Part shown: positions 9,013-17,403 of the stretch, piece by piece
Layout: each line of letters begins with the position of its first letter
Numbering within the stretch: the first letter of the stretch is position 1
Assembly: GCA_040905265.1 (NCBI GenBank)
Contig: JBBDRW010000021.1
Span: 1-56,845, forward strand
Reading direction: 5' to 3'
DNA length: 56,845 nt
Source: JBBDRW01 sp040905265
GTDB lineage: Bacteria > Bacteroidota > Rhodothermia > Balneolales > Balneolaceae
Translations under genes and position numbers: made by a program
Notes under the pieces: generated by a model
Told to the model about the DNA's origin: nothing
Seen by the model: only the letters and a program-made list of their open reading frames with translations
The model's database searches: none

Positions 9013-9848
9013 CGCTGCAAGAGAAATACAGGAGCCTCGAATCCGCGGGAGATGCGATCCTGGCGACCAATTTTTACAATTTTGAGACCATTTCAGGAGT
9101 TCTCCGTGCGGCGGCAGAACTCGAACTGCCGCTCATTCTGCAGGCGAGCCCCGGAACGATCCGCTATCTGGGAACGGAAATGACGGCGTCGATCGCACGG
9201 TCGGCCCTGAAACAGTATGGAGTTCAGGGATGGCTCCATCTGGATCATGCAGAATCTGTTGACTTGATTACCGAGTGCCTGGATGCCGGGTTTGACTCGG
9301 TGATGATCGATGCGAGTGAAAAATCGTTTGAAGAGAATGTTGAGAAAACCGGGAGTGTGGTGGAGCTTGCCAGAGAGTACGGTGCTTGCGTGGAGGCGGA
9401 GCTTGGATATGTAGCCAAACTGGGCCAGTCTCATGAAAAAGAGGGGTTTACCAAACCGGAGGAGGCAGAGAGGTTTTGCAAGATGACCGGAGTGGATGCA
9501 CTGGCCGTTGCCATCGGCTCTGCACACGGATTTTATAAAAGGGAGCCTAAACTGGACCTGCAGCGCCTCGACCAGATCAACCAGGTAACAGAGTGTTCAC
9601 TGGTACTGCATGGAGGCTCCGGAATTCCTGATGGAGCGATTCAGGAGAGTATTCGCCTGGGTATCCGGAAGATCAACCTTGCTACAGAGATCAAGGATAT
9701 CTTTATGCAGACGTTGCAGAAAACCCTGAAAGAAAGTGATGAAATTGACCTTCGGAAGGTGTTTCCGAAAGCAACAAATGCAGTAACCGGCCTGGTGAAA
9801 CAGAAACTGTCGATGGTCCGGGATGTCCATGTTTCCGCCGGGAGCTGA
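9009..9848 (+). CDS. Class II aldolase of the fructose/tagatose-bisphosphate family
   Basis: About 280 residues of a zinc-dependent class II aldolase (FbaA/GatY/KbaY family). Seen are GWLHLDHAESVD with the catalytic Asp and a zinc His, ASEKSFEENVEKT, VEAELGYVAKLG, AIGSAHGFYK, and the phosphate-binding HGGSGIP followed by INLATE. I favour the GTG at 9009 as the start, since it overlaps the kinase stop as GTGA and has GGAGG at 8993-8997; an in-frame GTG at 8991 is the alternative. The reaction is reversible cleavage of a ketose bisphosphate to dihydroxyacetone phosphate and glyceraldehyde 3-phosphate. The upstream AgaS-like and PfkB genes suggest tagatose 1,6-bisphosphate, which is an inference. 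Confidence 0.85.
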   Translation: MTLQEKYRSLESAGDAILATNFYNFETISGVLRAAAELELPLILQASPGTIRYLGTEMTASIARSALKQYGVQGWLHLDHAESVDLITECLDAGFDSVMIDASEKSFEENVEKTGSVVELAREYGACVEAELGYVAKLGQSHEKEGFTKPEEAERFCKMTGVDALAVAIGSAHGFYKREPKLDLQRLDQINQVTECSLVLHGGSGIPDGAIQESIRLGIRKINLATEIKDIFMQTLQKTLKESDEIDLRKVFPKATNAVTGLVKQKLSMVRDVHVSAGS

Positions 9849-9936
9849 CAGTTTGCCTGGCAACTGAACCGTGAAAAGCGTTGCTTCTGCCTGGTGGATG
9901 AAGTAACCCTTTTTCCAAATTCAAAACCAACCGATT

Positions 9937-10845
9937 ATGAAATCAAAACTGTGGCTCATCTTTGCTCTCATCACGACAATCTTTTGGGGTGTTTGGGGTG
10001 CGTTTATCGAAATTACCGAGCAAGCCGGGTTCCCCGCCACTCTGGGGTATGTCGTCTGGTCGATGACCATGATTCCCCCCTCTCTGATCGCCCTGAAACT
10101 GAACGGATGGGACCTTGATTTTGATCGGAAGTCGCTCTTGTTCGGTGCGATCATAGGCTTTTTAGGTGCAGGCGGCCAGTTGATCCTTTTCAAAGTCCTG
10201 GGGATTGGCCCGGCCTATATCATCTTTCCCATCATCGCTCTTGCTCCGGTGGTCACAGTCCTGCTCTCGATGATCGTTCTGCGGGAGAGAACACGGCTGA
10301 AAGGGTGGATCGGGATAATTTTGGCACTGCTGGCTATTCCGCTGCTCTCCTGGCAGCCGCCGGACAATACGGTTGTGGACGGGTATCTCTGGCTGGTTCT
10401 CGCACTGATGGTCTTTCTGGCATGGGGTATTCAGGGCTTTTTTATGAAATTCGCCAACGAATCGATGAATGCCGAAAGCATCTTCTTCTATATGATGCTG
10501 ACCGGACTGATACTCTCCCCGTTTGCTATCTGGATGACCGACTTTTCAGTGGAGATCAACTGGGGATTTCGGGGGCCATATCTGGCCGCGATGATCCAGG
10601 TGCTGAACGCTGTAGGTGCGCTCTGTCTGGTATACGCCTACCGGTACGGAAAAGCGATTGTCGTCGCCCCGCTTACAAGCGCCGTTGCTCCGGTCATTAC
10701 CATTGTTCTCTCCCTCACACTCTACGCCGTTTTCCCGAATACCGTTACACTCATCGGTATGATTCTCGCAATGGCCTCTGTCTTTCTGCTGGCCGTTGTG
10801 GAAGAGAGCAATGAAAAAGCGGAGGAGCTGGTCGAATCGGAATAG
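9937..10845 (+). CDS. DMT-superfamily (EamA-like) permease
   Basis: 302 residues, about ten hydrophobic helices in two homologous halves, as expected of EamA-type drug/metabolite transporters. The first helix carries LITTIFWGVWGAFIE and the second half begins around AWGIQGFFMKFANES. A glutamate-rich tail (EESNEKAEELVESE) should be cytoplasmic. It follows the aldolase by 88 bp and ends three bases before the convergent TIM-barrel gene. The location suggests a role in moving a sugar or breakdown product, but substrates in this family cannot be read from sequence. Confidence 0.8.
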   Translation: MKSKLWLIFALITTIFWGVWGAFIEITEQAGFPATLGYVVWSMTMIPPSLIALKLNGWDLDFDRKSLLFGAIIGFLGAGGQLILFKVLGIGPAYIIFPIIALAPVVTVLLSMIVLRERTRLKGWIGIILALLAIPLLSWQPPDNTVVDGYLWLVLALMVFLAWGIQGFFMKFANESMNAESIFFYMMLTGLILSPFAIWMTDFSVEINWGFRGPYLAAMIQVLNAVGALCLVYAYRYGKAIVVAPLTSAVAPVITIVLSLTLYAVFPNTVTLIGMILAMASVFLLAVVEESNEKAEELVESE

Positions 10846-10848
10846 CCC

Positions 10849-11817
10849 TTATACCCCCGCCTCTTCAATGACCGCAAGCGTCTTTTCCAGGCCGGTTCGC
10901 GCAACTTCAAGCAGATCCTGTTCCCAGTAGACCGGGTTAAAGAGCTGCAGGGAGATGAAATCCTTGTACCCAGTCCCCTTCAGGTCGCGAAGGATTCGCG
11001 GAAGCGGAAAGATCCCGTCTCCGGGATAGACCCGGTGTTCATCTTCCAGCTCCTCTCTCGGAGGCGAATCGGGGACGTCGTTGATTTGGAAAATCGCGAT
11101 AAAATGCCCCTGGATATGTTGCAGGCCGTTCCATCCGGAACCTCCCACATACATATGGAAGGTGTCGGGGATGATTTTCGCCTGCGGGTGGTCTGCATTC
11201 AGTGCAATGGCAGAAGCCTGTCCGATTCGCTGGTTGTGTGGAAGGAACTGCAGAAAATTGAGCGCCGGAAGGACGTTATACTCCTCGATACCCATCTCGA
11301 GCAGGTCCCGGTAGCGGGCTGCCGCCCAGTCCAGGTTATACTCATGCCACTCGCGGGCCGGTGTCAGAACCGTCTGTATATAGGTGGCACCAATCTCCAT
11401 GGTCTGACGGAAACGGCGGCGGTGATCCTCCTGCATCGAATCCCACCCCGCCTGTGTGGGAGGGATTGCATTCCAGAGGGCAACGACATTGGGAACGTCG
11501 AGGCCCAGGTCACGGATCTGTTCTCCCAGCTCCCGGAGGTCTCCACCATTCTGTTCATACTCGTTCAGTTCCCCCTCCCAGGGTTCAATGGCGTCATAGC
11601 CGGCTTCTGCTGCGATCCGGATCTTCTCTTCAATGGTGCTGGCCGGCCGGATGGTAGCCGTGTCGAGGGAGATCGGCCAGGGGCTTCGGCCGTTGTGGTA
11701 CCGCTCTTCCTGTTTTGACCCATCCAGGATCTTTCCGGCGCCGGTGAGAGCCAGGCCAGCCGCTGTGGTTCCACTTCCGATGAGAAATTCTTTTCTTGAT
11801 AAGGATGAGTATGACAT
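10849..11817 (-). CDS. Secreted sugar phosphate isomerase/epimerase with Tat-like leader
   Basis: I start at the ATG at 11817 (MSYSSLSRKEFLIGSG) because the residues upstream do not look like protein and this start gives a leader of twin-arginine type: SRKEFL, then GTTAAGLALTGAG. The arginine pair is Arg-Lys, a weaker variant. The mature part, about 290 residues, is a xylose-isomerase-like TIM barrel with AAEAGYDAIEPWEG, IIPDTFHMYVGG, FQINDVPDSP and HRVYPGDGIFPL. It converges on the DMT permease with a three-base gap. A periplasmic TIM-barrel isomerase fits a pathway that first oxidises sugars outside the cytoplasm, as the cytochrome-linked dehydrogenases here suggest. Confidence 0.75.
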   Translation of the reverse strand: MSYSSLSRKEFLIGSGTTAAGLALTGAGKILDGSKQEERYHNGRSPWPISLDTATIRPASTIEEKIRIAAEAGYDAIEPWEGELNEYEQNGGDLRELGEQIRDLGLDVPNVVALWNAIPPTQAGWDSMQEDHRRRFRQTMEIGATYIQTVLTPAREWHEYNLDWAAARYRDLLEMGIEEYNVLPALNFLQFLPHNQRIGQASAIALNADHPQAKIIPDTFHMYVGGSGWNGLQHIQGHFIAIFQINDVPDSPPREELEDEHRVYPGDGIFPLPRILRDLKGTGYKDFISLQLFNPVYWEQDLLEVARTGLEKTLAVIEEAGV

Positions 11818-12211
11818 AGGGAATTGACAATTAATTGAACATTTTAATTGGGGAGCCATTCAGGCAGCCGGTTCGGTATCTGGCGGTTTGTAGCCGTTGC
11901 TCCTCTGTAATCTATGAAATCCGTGCCATTAGTAAAACCGGGTAACCGGGAGCGCGGATACCGGTAGTCAGCTATACCCACTTCAATATCATAACCAGAT
12001 AAAAAAGATATGATTGGCGTATAAGCAGATTTTTTATAATACTTTGAGCGAATTCCAGGCCTGCCTGAGACGAAAACCTGTTTGGTTCTGCATACCGATT
12101 GCAAAAAAAGGTCGAACAGTTGGATGGAGATGCAATCTATCTCTTAGAGTCTGGGAACGGTTTCTTCTACTGTCACTTGCTGACCTATAAATCGAAACGT
12201 AATTGTATCCT
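11818..12211. other. Intergenic region between divergent genes
   Basis: About 390 bp separate the divergent starts of the Tat-leader isomerase (minus) and the keto-deoxy acid dehydratase (plus). It is more AT-rich than the flanks (for example around 11825-11850 and 12000-12050) and should hold both promoters. I could not fix a convincing promoter or operator. A minus-strand open frame at 11844-12104 has no recognisable family and I do not call it a gene. Confidence 0.5.
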
Positions 12212-13045
12212 ATGAAACTTTATAAAACCAGACGGATGGTTCTTTTGAATATGGAGAACCAGTATGTCCGTATTCCGGATGAGTGGGACTCCCTGTTAAA
12301 CCGGCCGGATCTTCACCAGTATCTGCAGACGGCAGAATTCGACAGTGTCTCTGTTGAGGATGCCGCTTCGATGATCAGGGATGAATTGCTCCCCCCGATC
12401 GGAACTCAGGAGATATGGGCCTCCGGTGTAACGTATTACCGGAGCCGGGAAGCACGGATGGATGAGGCGAAAAAGTCGGGCGGAAGTGATTTTTACGACC
12501 GGGTGTACGATGCGGAGCGACCCGAACTTTTCTTCAAGGCGACACCCCACAGGGTAGCAGGATCGGGTGAGGCGGTCAGGATCCGTAAAGACTCACACTG
12601 GAATGTACCGGAGCCTGAACTGACACTGCTGGTCAACGCCGCCGGAAAGATTATCGGCTATACGGTCGGTAATGATATGAGTTCCAGGGATATTGAAGGG
12701 GAGAACCCGCTCTATCTCCCCCAGGCTAAGACCTATGACCGGTCGGCTGCCATTGGGCCCTGCCTGTTTATCTCCGAATCACCCCTTTCCGATACGAGTG
12801 TAATCGGGTTGGAAATTTGGCGTGATGGCGTTGTTGTTTTTCAGGAAGAGATTGCACTCAACCAGATGAAGAGAAAGCCGGATGAACTGGTCCGATATCT
12901 CTACCGGGAGAGCTCTTTTCCAGCCGGCTGCTTTCTGATGACCGGTACAGGGATCGTTCCTCCTAATGATTTTACACTTCAACATGAGGATGAAATCCGG
13001 ATTACCATTGAGCCGATCGGAACCCTGGTAAATGTTGTGGAGTAG
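12212..13045 (+). CDS. 2-keto-3-deoxy sugar acid dehydratase, FAH family (KdaD/XylX-like)
   Basis: The start is the ATG at 12212; a TTG nine bases earlier is less likely. The 277-residue product belongs to the fumarylacetoacetate hydrolase family and, as I recall the archaeal protein, matches 2-keto-3-deoxy-D-arabinonate dehydratase closely: WASGVTYYRSREAR, VYDAERPELFFKATPHR, VPEPELTLLV with metal ligands Glu134 and Glu136, GYTVGNDMSSRDIEGENP with Asp155, and MTGTGIVPP near the end. Such enzymes dehydrate 2-keto-3-deoxy sugar acids to alpha-ketoglutarate semialdehyde. A GntP-type sugar-acid permease follows 141 bp downstream, which supports a sugar-acid role. Confidence 0.8.
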   Translation: MKLYKTRRMVLLNMENQYVRIPDEWDSLLNRPDLHQYLQTAEFDSVSVEDAASMIRDELLPPIGTQEIWASGVTYYRSREARMDEAKKSGGSDFYDRVYDAERPELFFKATPHRVAGSGEAVRIRKDSHWNVPEPELTLLVNAAGKIIGYTVGNDMSSRDIEGENPLYLPQAKTYDRSAAIGPCLFISESPLSDTSVIGLEIWRDGVVVFQEEIALNQMKRKPDELVRYLYRESSFPAGCFLMTGTGIVPPNDFTLQHEDEIRITIEPIGTLVNVVE

Positions 13046-13186
13046 CGATGACATCAACTCAGTTTTGAAAATCCATCAGGATTGAATATTCTGCCAAATC
13101 CAGTTAAGATCTCTCCAAAGAGTCAAACCGGGGATTATTGGCTTGCTCAAACCTGACCGGAACAAACAGAACCTAATCCAATTTCT

Positions 13187-14539
13187 ATGTCTGCCACATT
13201 TCTGATACTGCTGACGGTCGTCAGCATACTCGTAATTCTGCTCCTGATTATCGTTGTACGGATGCAAGCCTTTATCGCACTCCTTCTGGTAAGTTTGATC
13301 GCAGCAGTTGCCGGTGGAATTCCCATTTCCGAGATTGCAGGAACCATTCGGGAGGGGATGGGGAGCACCCTCGGCTATATCGCCGTGGTGATTGGCGTTG
13401 GGACGATGATCGGCGAGATGTTGCAGGTCTCCGGTGGCGCCAGGCAGATTGCGGATACGATTGTACGCGGGTTTGGAGAGAACAAAGCTCCGTGGGCGCT
13501 CTCTATCATCGGGTTGATCGTCTCCATTCCGGTATTTTTTGAAGTAGCGCTGATTCTCTTTATTCCACTGGTCTACGACTTGACCCGCCGAACCGGGAAG
13601 TCTCTGCTCTGCTACGGGATTCCGCTTGCGGCCGGGATGGCGGTTGCGCATGCTTTTATCCCCCCGACGCCTGGGCCGGTAGCTGTTGCGGCCCTGATCG
13701 GGGCGGATCTCGGCTGGGTGATCTTCTTCGGATTTGTTGCAGGTGTACCTGCGATGATCGCCGGCGGGATCTTTTTTGGAAAATATATCGGAAACCGGAT
13801 GCATATAGCGCTTCCGGAACATATGATTCCGGAAGTGCCGGAGCTGAAAGATGGCCAGGAGCGACGGGCACCCGGTTTTGGAGTTGCGATCACGATTATC
13901 CTGGTGCCATTGCTGCTGATTCTGGCGAATACGGGAACCGAAGTCTGGCTTGCGGAGGATCATCTGGTAACCCGCTGGATGGCTCTTCTCGGGCATCCGT
14001 TTACGGCACTGATCATTGCGGTGCTGCTTGCATTCTATTTTCTTGGAACGAAGCTCGGTTTCAGCAGGGATGAAGTGCAACAGGTTGCGACCCGTTCCCT
14101 GGAACCTGTCGGGATGATTATCTTGCTAACGGGTGCCGGCGGCGTATTTGGAAAAGTATTGGTTGCAGCCGGCGTCGGGGATGTGTTGATGGACCTGATG
14201 TCCGCTTCCAACCTGCCGGTTGTACTCTTCGCCTTCTTGGTAGCGACTATAATCCGGGTAGCACAAGGTTCAGCAACTGTCGCCATGGTTACCACGGCCG
14301 GGCTGATCGCGCCGATTGTGGAGACAGCGGGTTATTCCGCCCCCCTGATTGGTGCCATTACCATTGCCATTGCATGTGGCGCTACAGTTCTCTCTCACGT
14401 CAACGACTCCGGATTCTGGCTGGTGAAAGAGTTTATGGGGATGACGGAGAAGGAGACGCTGAAATCCTGGACTGTGATGGAGACGATTATCGGTGTGACC
14501 GGACTGGGAGTCATTTTGGTTATCAGCTGGTTCCTCTGA
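13187..14539 (+). CDS. GntP-family sugar acid permease
   Basis: 450 residues, about 12-14 hydrophobic segments, with the GntP features ISEIAGTIREGMGSTLGYIA near residue 45, IPVFFEVALILFIPL, AHAFIPPTPGPVAVA near residue 155, and VRVAQGSATVAM-like sequence (IRVAQGSATVAM) in the C-terminal half followed by SHVNDSGFWLVKEF. GntP proteins are inner-membrane proton symporters for gluconate and related aldonates. The keto-deoxy acid dehydratase upstream points to a sugar-acid substrate. The gene converges on the CCA-transferase gene with a 19-bp gap. Confidence 0.9.
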   Translation: MSATFLILLTVVSILVILLLIIVVRMQAFIALLLVSLIAAVAGGIPISEIAGTIREGMGSTLGYIAVVIGVGTMIGEMLQVSGGARQIADTIVRGFGENKAPWALSIIGLIVSIPVFFEVALILFIPLVYDLTRRTGKSLLCYGIPLAAGMAVAHAFIPPTPGPVAVAALIGADLGWVIFFGFVAGVPAMIAGGIFFGKYIGNRMHIALPEHMIPEVPELKDGQERRAPGFGVAITIILVPLLLILANTGTEVWLAEDHLVTRWMALLGHPFTALIIAVLLAFYFLGTKLGFSRDEVQQVATRSLEPVGMIILLTGAGGVFGKVLVAAGVGDVLMDLMSASNLPVVLFAFLVATIIRVAQGSATVAMVTTAGLIAPIVETAGYSAPLIGAITIAIACGATVLSHVNDSGFWLVKEFMGMTEKETLKSWTVMETIIGVTGLGVILVISWFL

Positions 14540-14558
14540 GAACAGAAATTCCGGCTTT

Positions 14559-15992
14559 CTACTTCTTCTCTTCCCGGAACTTCGATGCGATCCGGTGCAT
14601 GTAGTCGCAGGCAGCGTTATGTTCATTCGGGATCTCTCCGTCCAGGATGGCATCTTTGATCGCATCCTTCACCTTTCCGACTAACGGCCCGGGCTTGATC
14701 TGCAGTGCCTCCATGATCTCTTCGCCGCTGACCGGGTTTTTCCACTTTCTGATCCGGTCTTTCTTCTCTACCTCTTCGATCATCTCCTCAACCCGGTCGA
14801 AGTTTTTGAGGTATTGCTTCACTTTCCTCTCGTTTTTGCTTGTGATGTCTGCGCGGCAGAGAGTCATCAGGTCGTCGATGTCATCTCCCGCTTCATAGAT
14901 CAGCCTCCGGACGGCACTGTCACTCACCTCTTCGGAAGCGAGCGCGATGGGCCGGAGGTGCAGCCGGACCAGTTTTTTTACATACCTCATCCGTTCGTCC
15001 AGTGGGAGGCCAAGCCGGCGGAAAATTTTTGGCGTCCACTTTGCACCGAGGGCATCGTGTCCGTGAAAGGTCCAACCGGCGCTATCCGAGAAACGTTTGG
15101 TAGGAGGTTTGGCAATATCATGCATGATAGCCGCCCACCGGAGCCACTGGTTGCCGGACATCTCCGCTGTATTGTCCAGAACCTTGAGTGTATGCCAGAA
15201 ATTATCTTTATGACGGATGCCCCGGATCTCGTCGACTCCCTGAAGGTTGACCATTTCGGGGAAAAACTGTTTGAGCAGGCCCGATTTCAGGAGCATTTCA
15301 AACCCGATTGAGGGTTTCGGGCAGAGTACGATTTTGTTGACCTCTTCGATGATCCGTTCTTTCGAGATGATCTCCAGTCTCGGCGCCATCTCCCGGATTG
15401 CAGTCCATGTATCTTCATTGATGGTGAAATCGAGCTGCGCTGCAAACCGTACAGCACGCAGCATGCGAAGCGGGTCGTCGTCAAAAGTCTGAATTGGGTC
15501 GATCGGAGTTTTTATAATCCGGTTCTGAAGGTCCTGGATACCACCGAACGGATCGAGTAGCAGGCCGTAGGAATCGGAATTCAGAGACCAGGAGAGCGCA
15601 TTGATCGTCAGGTCGCGGCGAAGCTGGTCGTCCTCCAGAGTTCCATCCTCAACGACCGGTTTTCGAGAATTGCGCCTGTAACTCTCCTTTCGCGCGCCCA
15701 CAAATTCAAGATCGAGGTTCTTACATTTGACCTGAGCCGTGCCAAACTGTTTAAATACGGAGAGGTTGCCGGTTTTCAGTCGTTTGGCCGTTTCGGTTGC
15801 CAGTTCGATACCGGACCCGATCGTAACGAAATCGATGTCTGTCAGGGTTTCGGTGTCGAGCCGGTTCAGGTAGTAATCTCGTACATACCCTCCCACGACA
15901 TATACATCCTGGCCGACCGATGCGGCGGCTTCACTGATCGTTTTGAAAATTTGCTGGTGCGTATCGGGTATATCCTTCAATGGTAGTCTCAA
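14559..15992 (-). CDS. CCA tRNA nucleotidyltransferase / poly(A) polymerase family, HD-type
   Basis: 477 residues. The N-terminal nucleotidyltransferase head has VVGGYVRDYYLNR, the metal-binding DID in LTDIDFVTIG and the RRDLTINALSWSL region; a tRNA-binding middle follows (DPLRMLRAVRFAAQL); the C-terminal half contains an HD phosphohydrolase domain with MHDIAKPPTKRF. This HD-containing form is widespread in Bacteroidota and adds or repairs the tRNA CCA end. The only in-frame start near the N-terminus is TTG at 15992, as an in-frame stop lies just upstream. Function is cytoplasmic housekeeping, unrelated to the permease it converges with. Confidence 0.9.
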   Translation of the reverse strand: MRLPLKDIPDTHQQIFKTISEAAASVGQDVYVVGGYVRDYYLNRLDTETLTDIDFVTIGSGIELATETAKRLKTGNLSVFKQFGTAQVKCKNLDLEFVGARKESYRRNSRKPVVEDGTLEDDQLRRDLTINALSWSLNSDSYGLLLDPFGGIQDLQNRIIKTPIDPIQTFDDDPLRMLRAVRFAAQLDFTINEDTWTAIREMAPRLEIISKERIIEEVNKIVLCPKPSIGFEMLLKSGLLKQFFPEMVNLQGVDEIRGIRHKDNFWHTLKVLDNTAEMSGNQWLRWAAIMHDIAKPPTKRFSDSAGWTFHGHDALGAKWTPKIFRRLGLPLDERMRYVKKLVRLHLRPIALASEEVSDSAVRRLIYEAGDDIDDLMTLCRADITSKNERKVKQYLKNFDRVEEMIEEVEKKDRIRKWKNPVSGEEIMEALQIKPGPLVGKVKDAIKDAILDGEIPNEHNAACDYMHRIASKFREEKK

Positions 15993-16187
15993 TTCAATGT
16001 ATTAATATCAGCCAGGAAGCGTGTTTAGAAAAACTCAGGCCTTTGTCAGAAATGGAGTTGCAGGGTTTGTCCCGTTTTCGGCCTGTTCATGCAGATCAAT
16101 TATCTCAGCAGCCGGTTCCATGAACAGGAGTCTCCTGCAAGGGAGGCTGTCCGGCAATTGTCCATAGCATGAGACCGCTCTCCGGTT

Positions 16188-17192
16188 CTAGTGATTCTCC
16201 ATATATGAGTGATCCCCCAAATGTACCGTACCCTTTACGTCCAGCACTTCGGAGTGGTTACCAAGGGTCGATCGCTCCAGTGTGGCTCCTTTTACGACTA
16301 CCTGGTTCTGTATAATCGTATCCCGGATTGTACTGGCAAAGATCCTGGAGCCAGATTCAATACTCACATTTGGCCCGATGGTGCTATTCTCAATCGTGAC
16401 TCCTTCTCCAATATAAACTGGAGGTATGATGGTAGAATCCGGGTAGTTCGTTTCATCGTATGGATGATTTTCTTTCTCGAGGATCTGGCCTGTCGTATCA
16501 AGCCAGGCGGGGATTGTTCCACAGTCGAGCCACTCATCCACGGTCGCTTTTCGAAACGTTTTTCCGTTCTTGAGCAGCCGGTCCAATGCATCCGTAAGTT
16601 GGTATTCGTCGCCATGGCCGGTCACCTTGTTGTCCAGCAAGTATTGAATCTCTTTCTTCAGGTCTTCTCCCTCCCTGAAGTAGTAAACCCCGATTATCGC
16701 CAGGTTTGAAATCGGTTCACTCGGTTTCTCGACAAAATCGGTGATGGTATCTCCTTCGTGTACAGCGACTCCGAAGCGGGATGGATCTTCCACCTCTTTC
16801 AGCCAGATGACGCTGTCCGCTCCTTCTACGGAAACCTTTTCGTACGAGTCGAAGATGGTATCCGCAAAAACAATGATCACTTCACCGGAGAGATCATCCG
16901 CTGCACTGTAGACGGCATGAGCGGTTCCAAGGGCAACCTCCTGAACCCGGAAGGTGGCAGTTGCATTGTGCCTTTTGCTCATCTCCGTAAGCCTCTCCCT
17001 GATCTCCCGGCCAAAATCCGGGCCCAGAATATAGACGATCTCCTCGATGGTGCGGTCAAGAGTACGGGCAAATGTTTCAACAATACGTTCCACGATCATG
17101 GTTCCTGCAACCGGAAGAAGTGGTTTTGGTGTGGTGTGGGAGTGAGGGCGAACCCGTGTCCCCCTGCCAGCCATGGGGATAATTAATTTCAT
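16188..17192 (-). CDS. Sugar-1-phosphate nucleotidyltransferase with left-handed beta-helix tail
   Basis: 334 residues. The N-terminal catalytic domain starts with MAGRGTRVRPHSHTTPKPLL, the complete nucleotide-binding signature, and has FADTIFDS for the metal Asp and FVEKPSEP. The last ~90 residues are hexapeptide-like repeats (IGEGVTIENSTIGPNVSIE...). It activates a sugar phosphate with dTTP or UTP for surface polysaccharide or cell-wall synthesis; the exact sugar is not certain. It is transcribed divergently from a membrane-anchored Mur ligase, about 210 bp apart, consistent with envelope biogenesis. Confidence 0.85.
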   Translation of the reverse strand: MKLIIPMAGRGTRVRPHSHTTPKPLLPVAGTMIVERIVETFARTLDRTIEEIVYILGPDFGREIRERLTEMSKRHNATATFRVQEVALGTAHAVYSAADDLSGEVIIVFADTIFDSYEKVSVEGADSVIWLKEVEDPSRFGVAVHEGDTITDFVEKPSEPISNLAIIGVYYFREGEDLKKEIQYLLDNKVTGHGDEYQLTDALDRLLKNGKTFRKATVDEWLDCGTIPAWLDTTGQILEKENHPYDETNYPDSTIIPPVYIGEGVTIENSTIGPNVSIESGSRIFASTIRDTIIQNQVVVKGATLERSTLGNHSEVLDVKGTVHLGDHSYMENH

Positions 17193-17403
17193 ATCTTTGT
17201 CAGATTATGTTTCGATTTTCGTCGTTATTTTGACACCTTGGTTCCGGATTTGGCCTCTCTGAATGGTATCCGCAACGGCAGAGACGGCAACTGTTCAGCC
17301 GGGTCCCTGCCTGAGATGGCGATGCACCTGTATACAGCATACATTGGCCATCGTTACTCCAAATATAACCTGACGAGATTTCAATAACCAAACCGACTCC
17401 CAT

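Noticed and set aside
11844..12104. 86-codon open frame on the minus strand in the 11.8-12.2 kb gap
   Set aside because: No recognisable domain, no good start signal, and it occupies the shared promoter region of two divergent genes.
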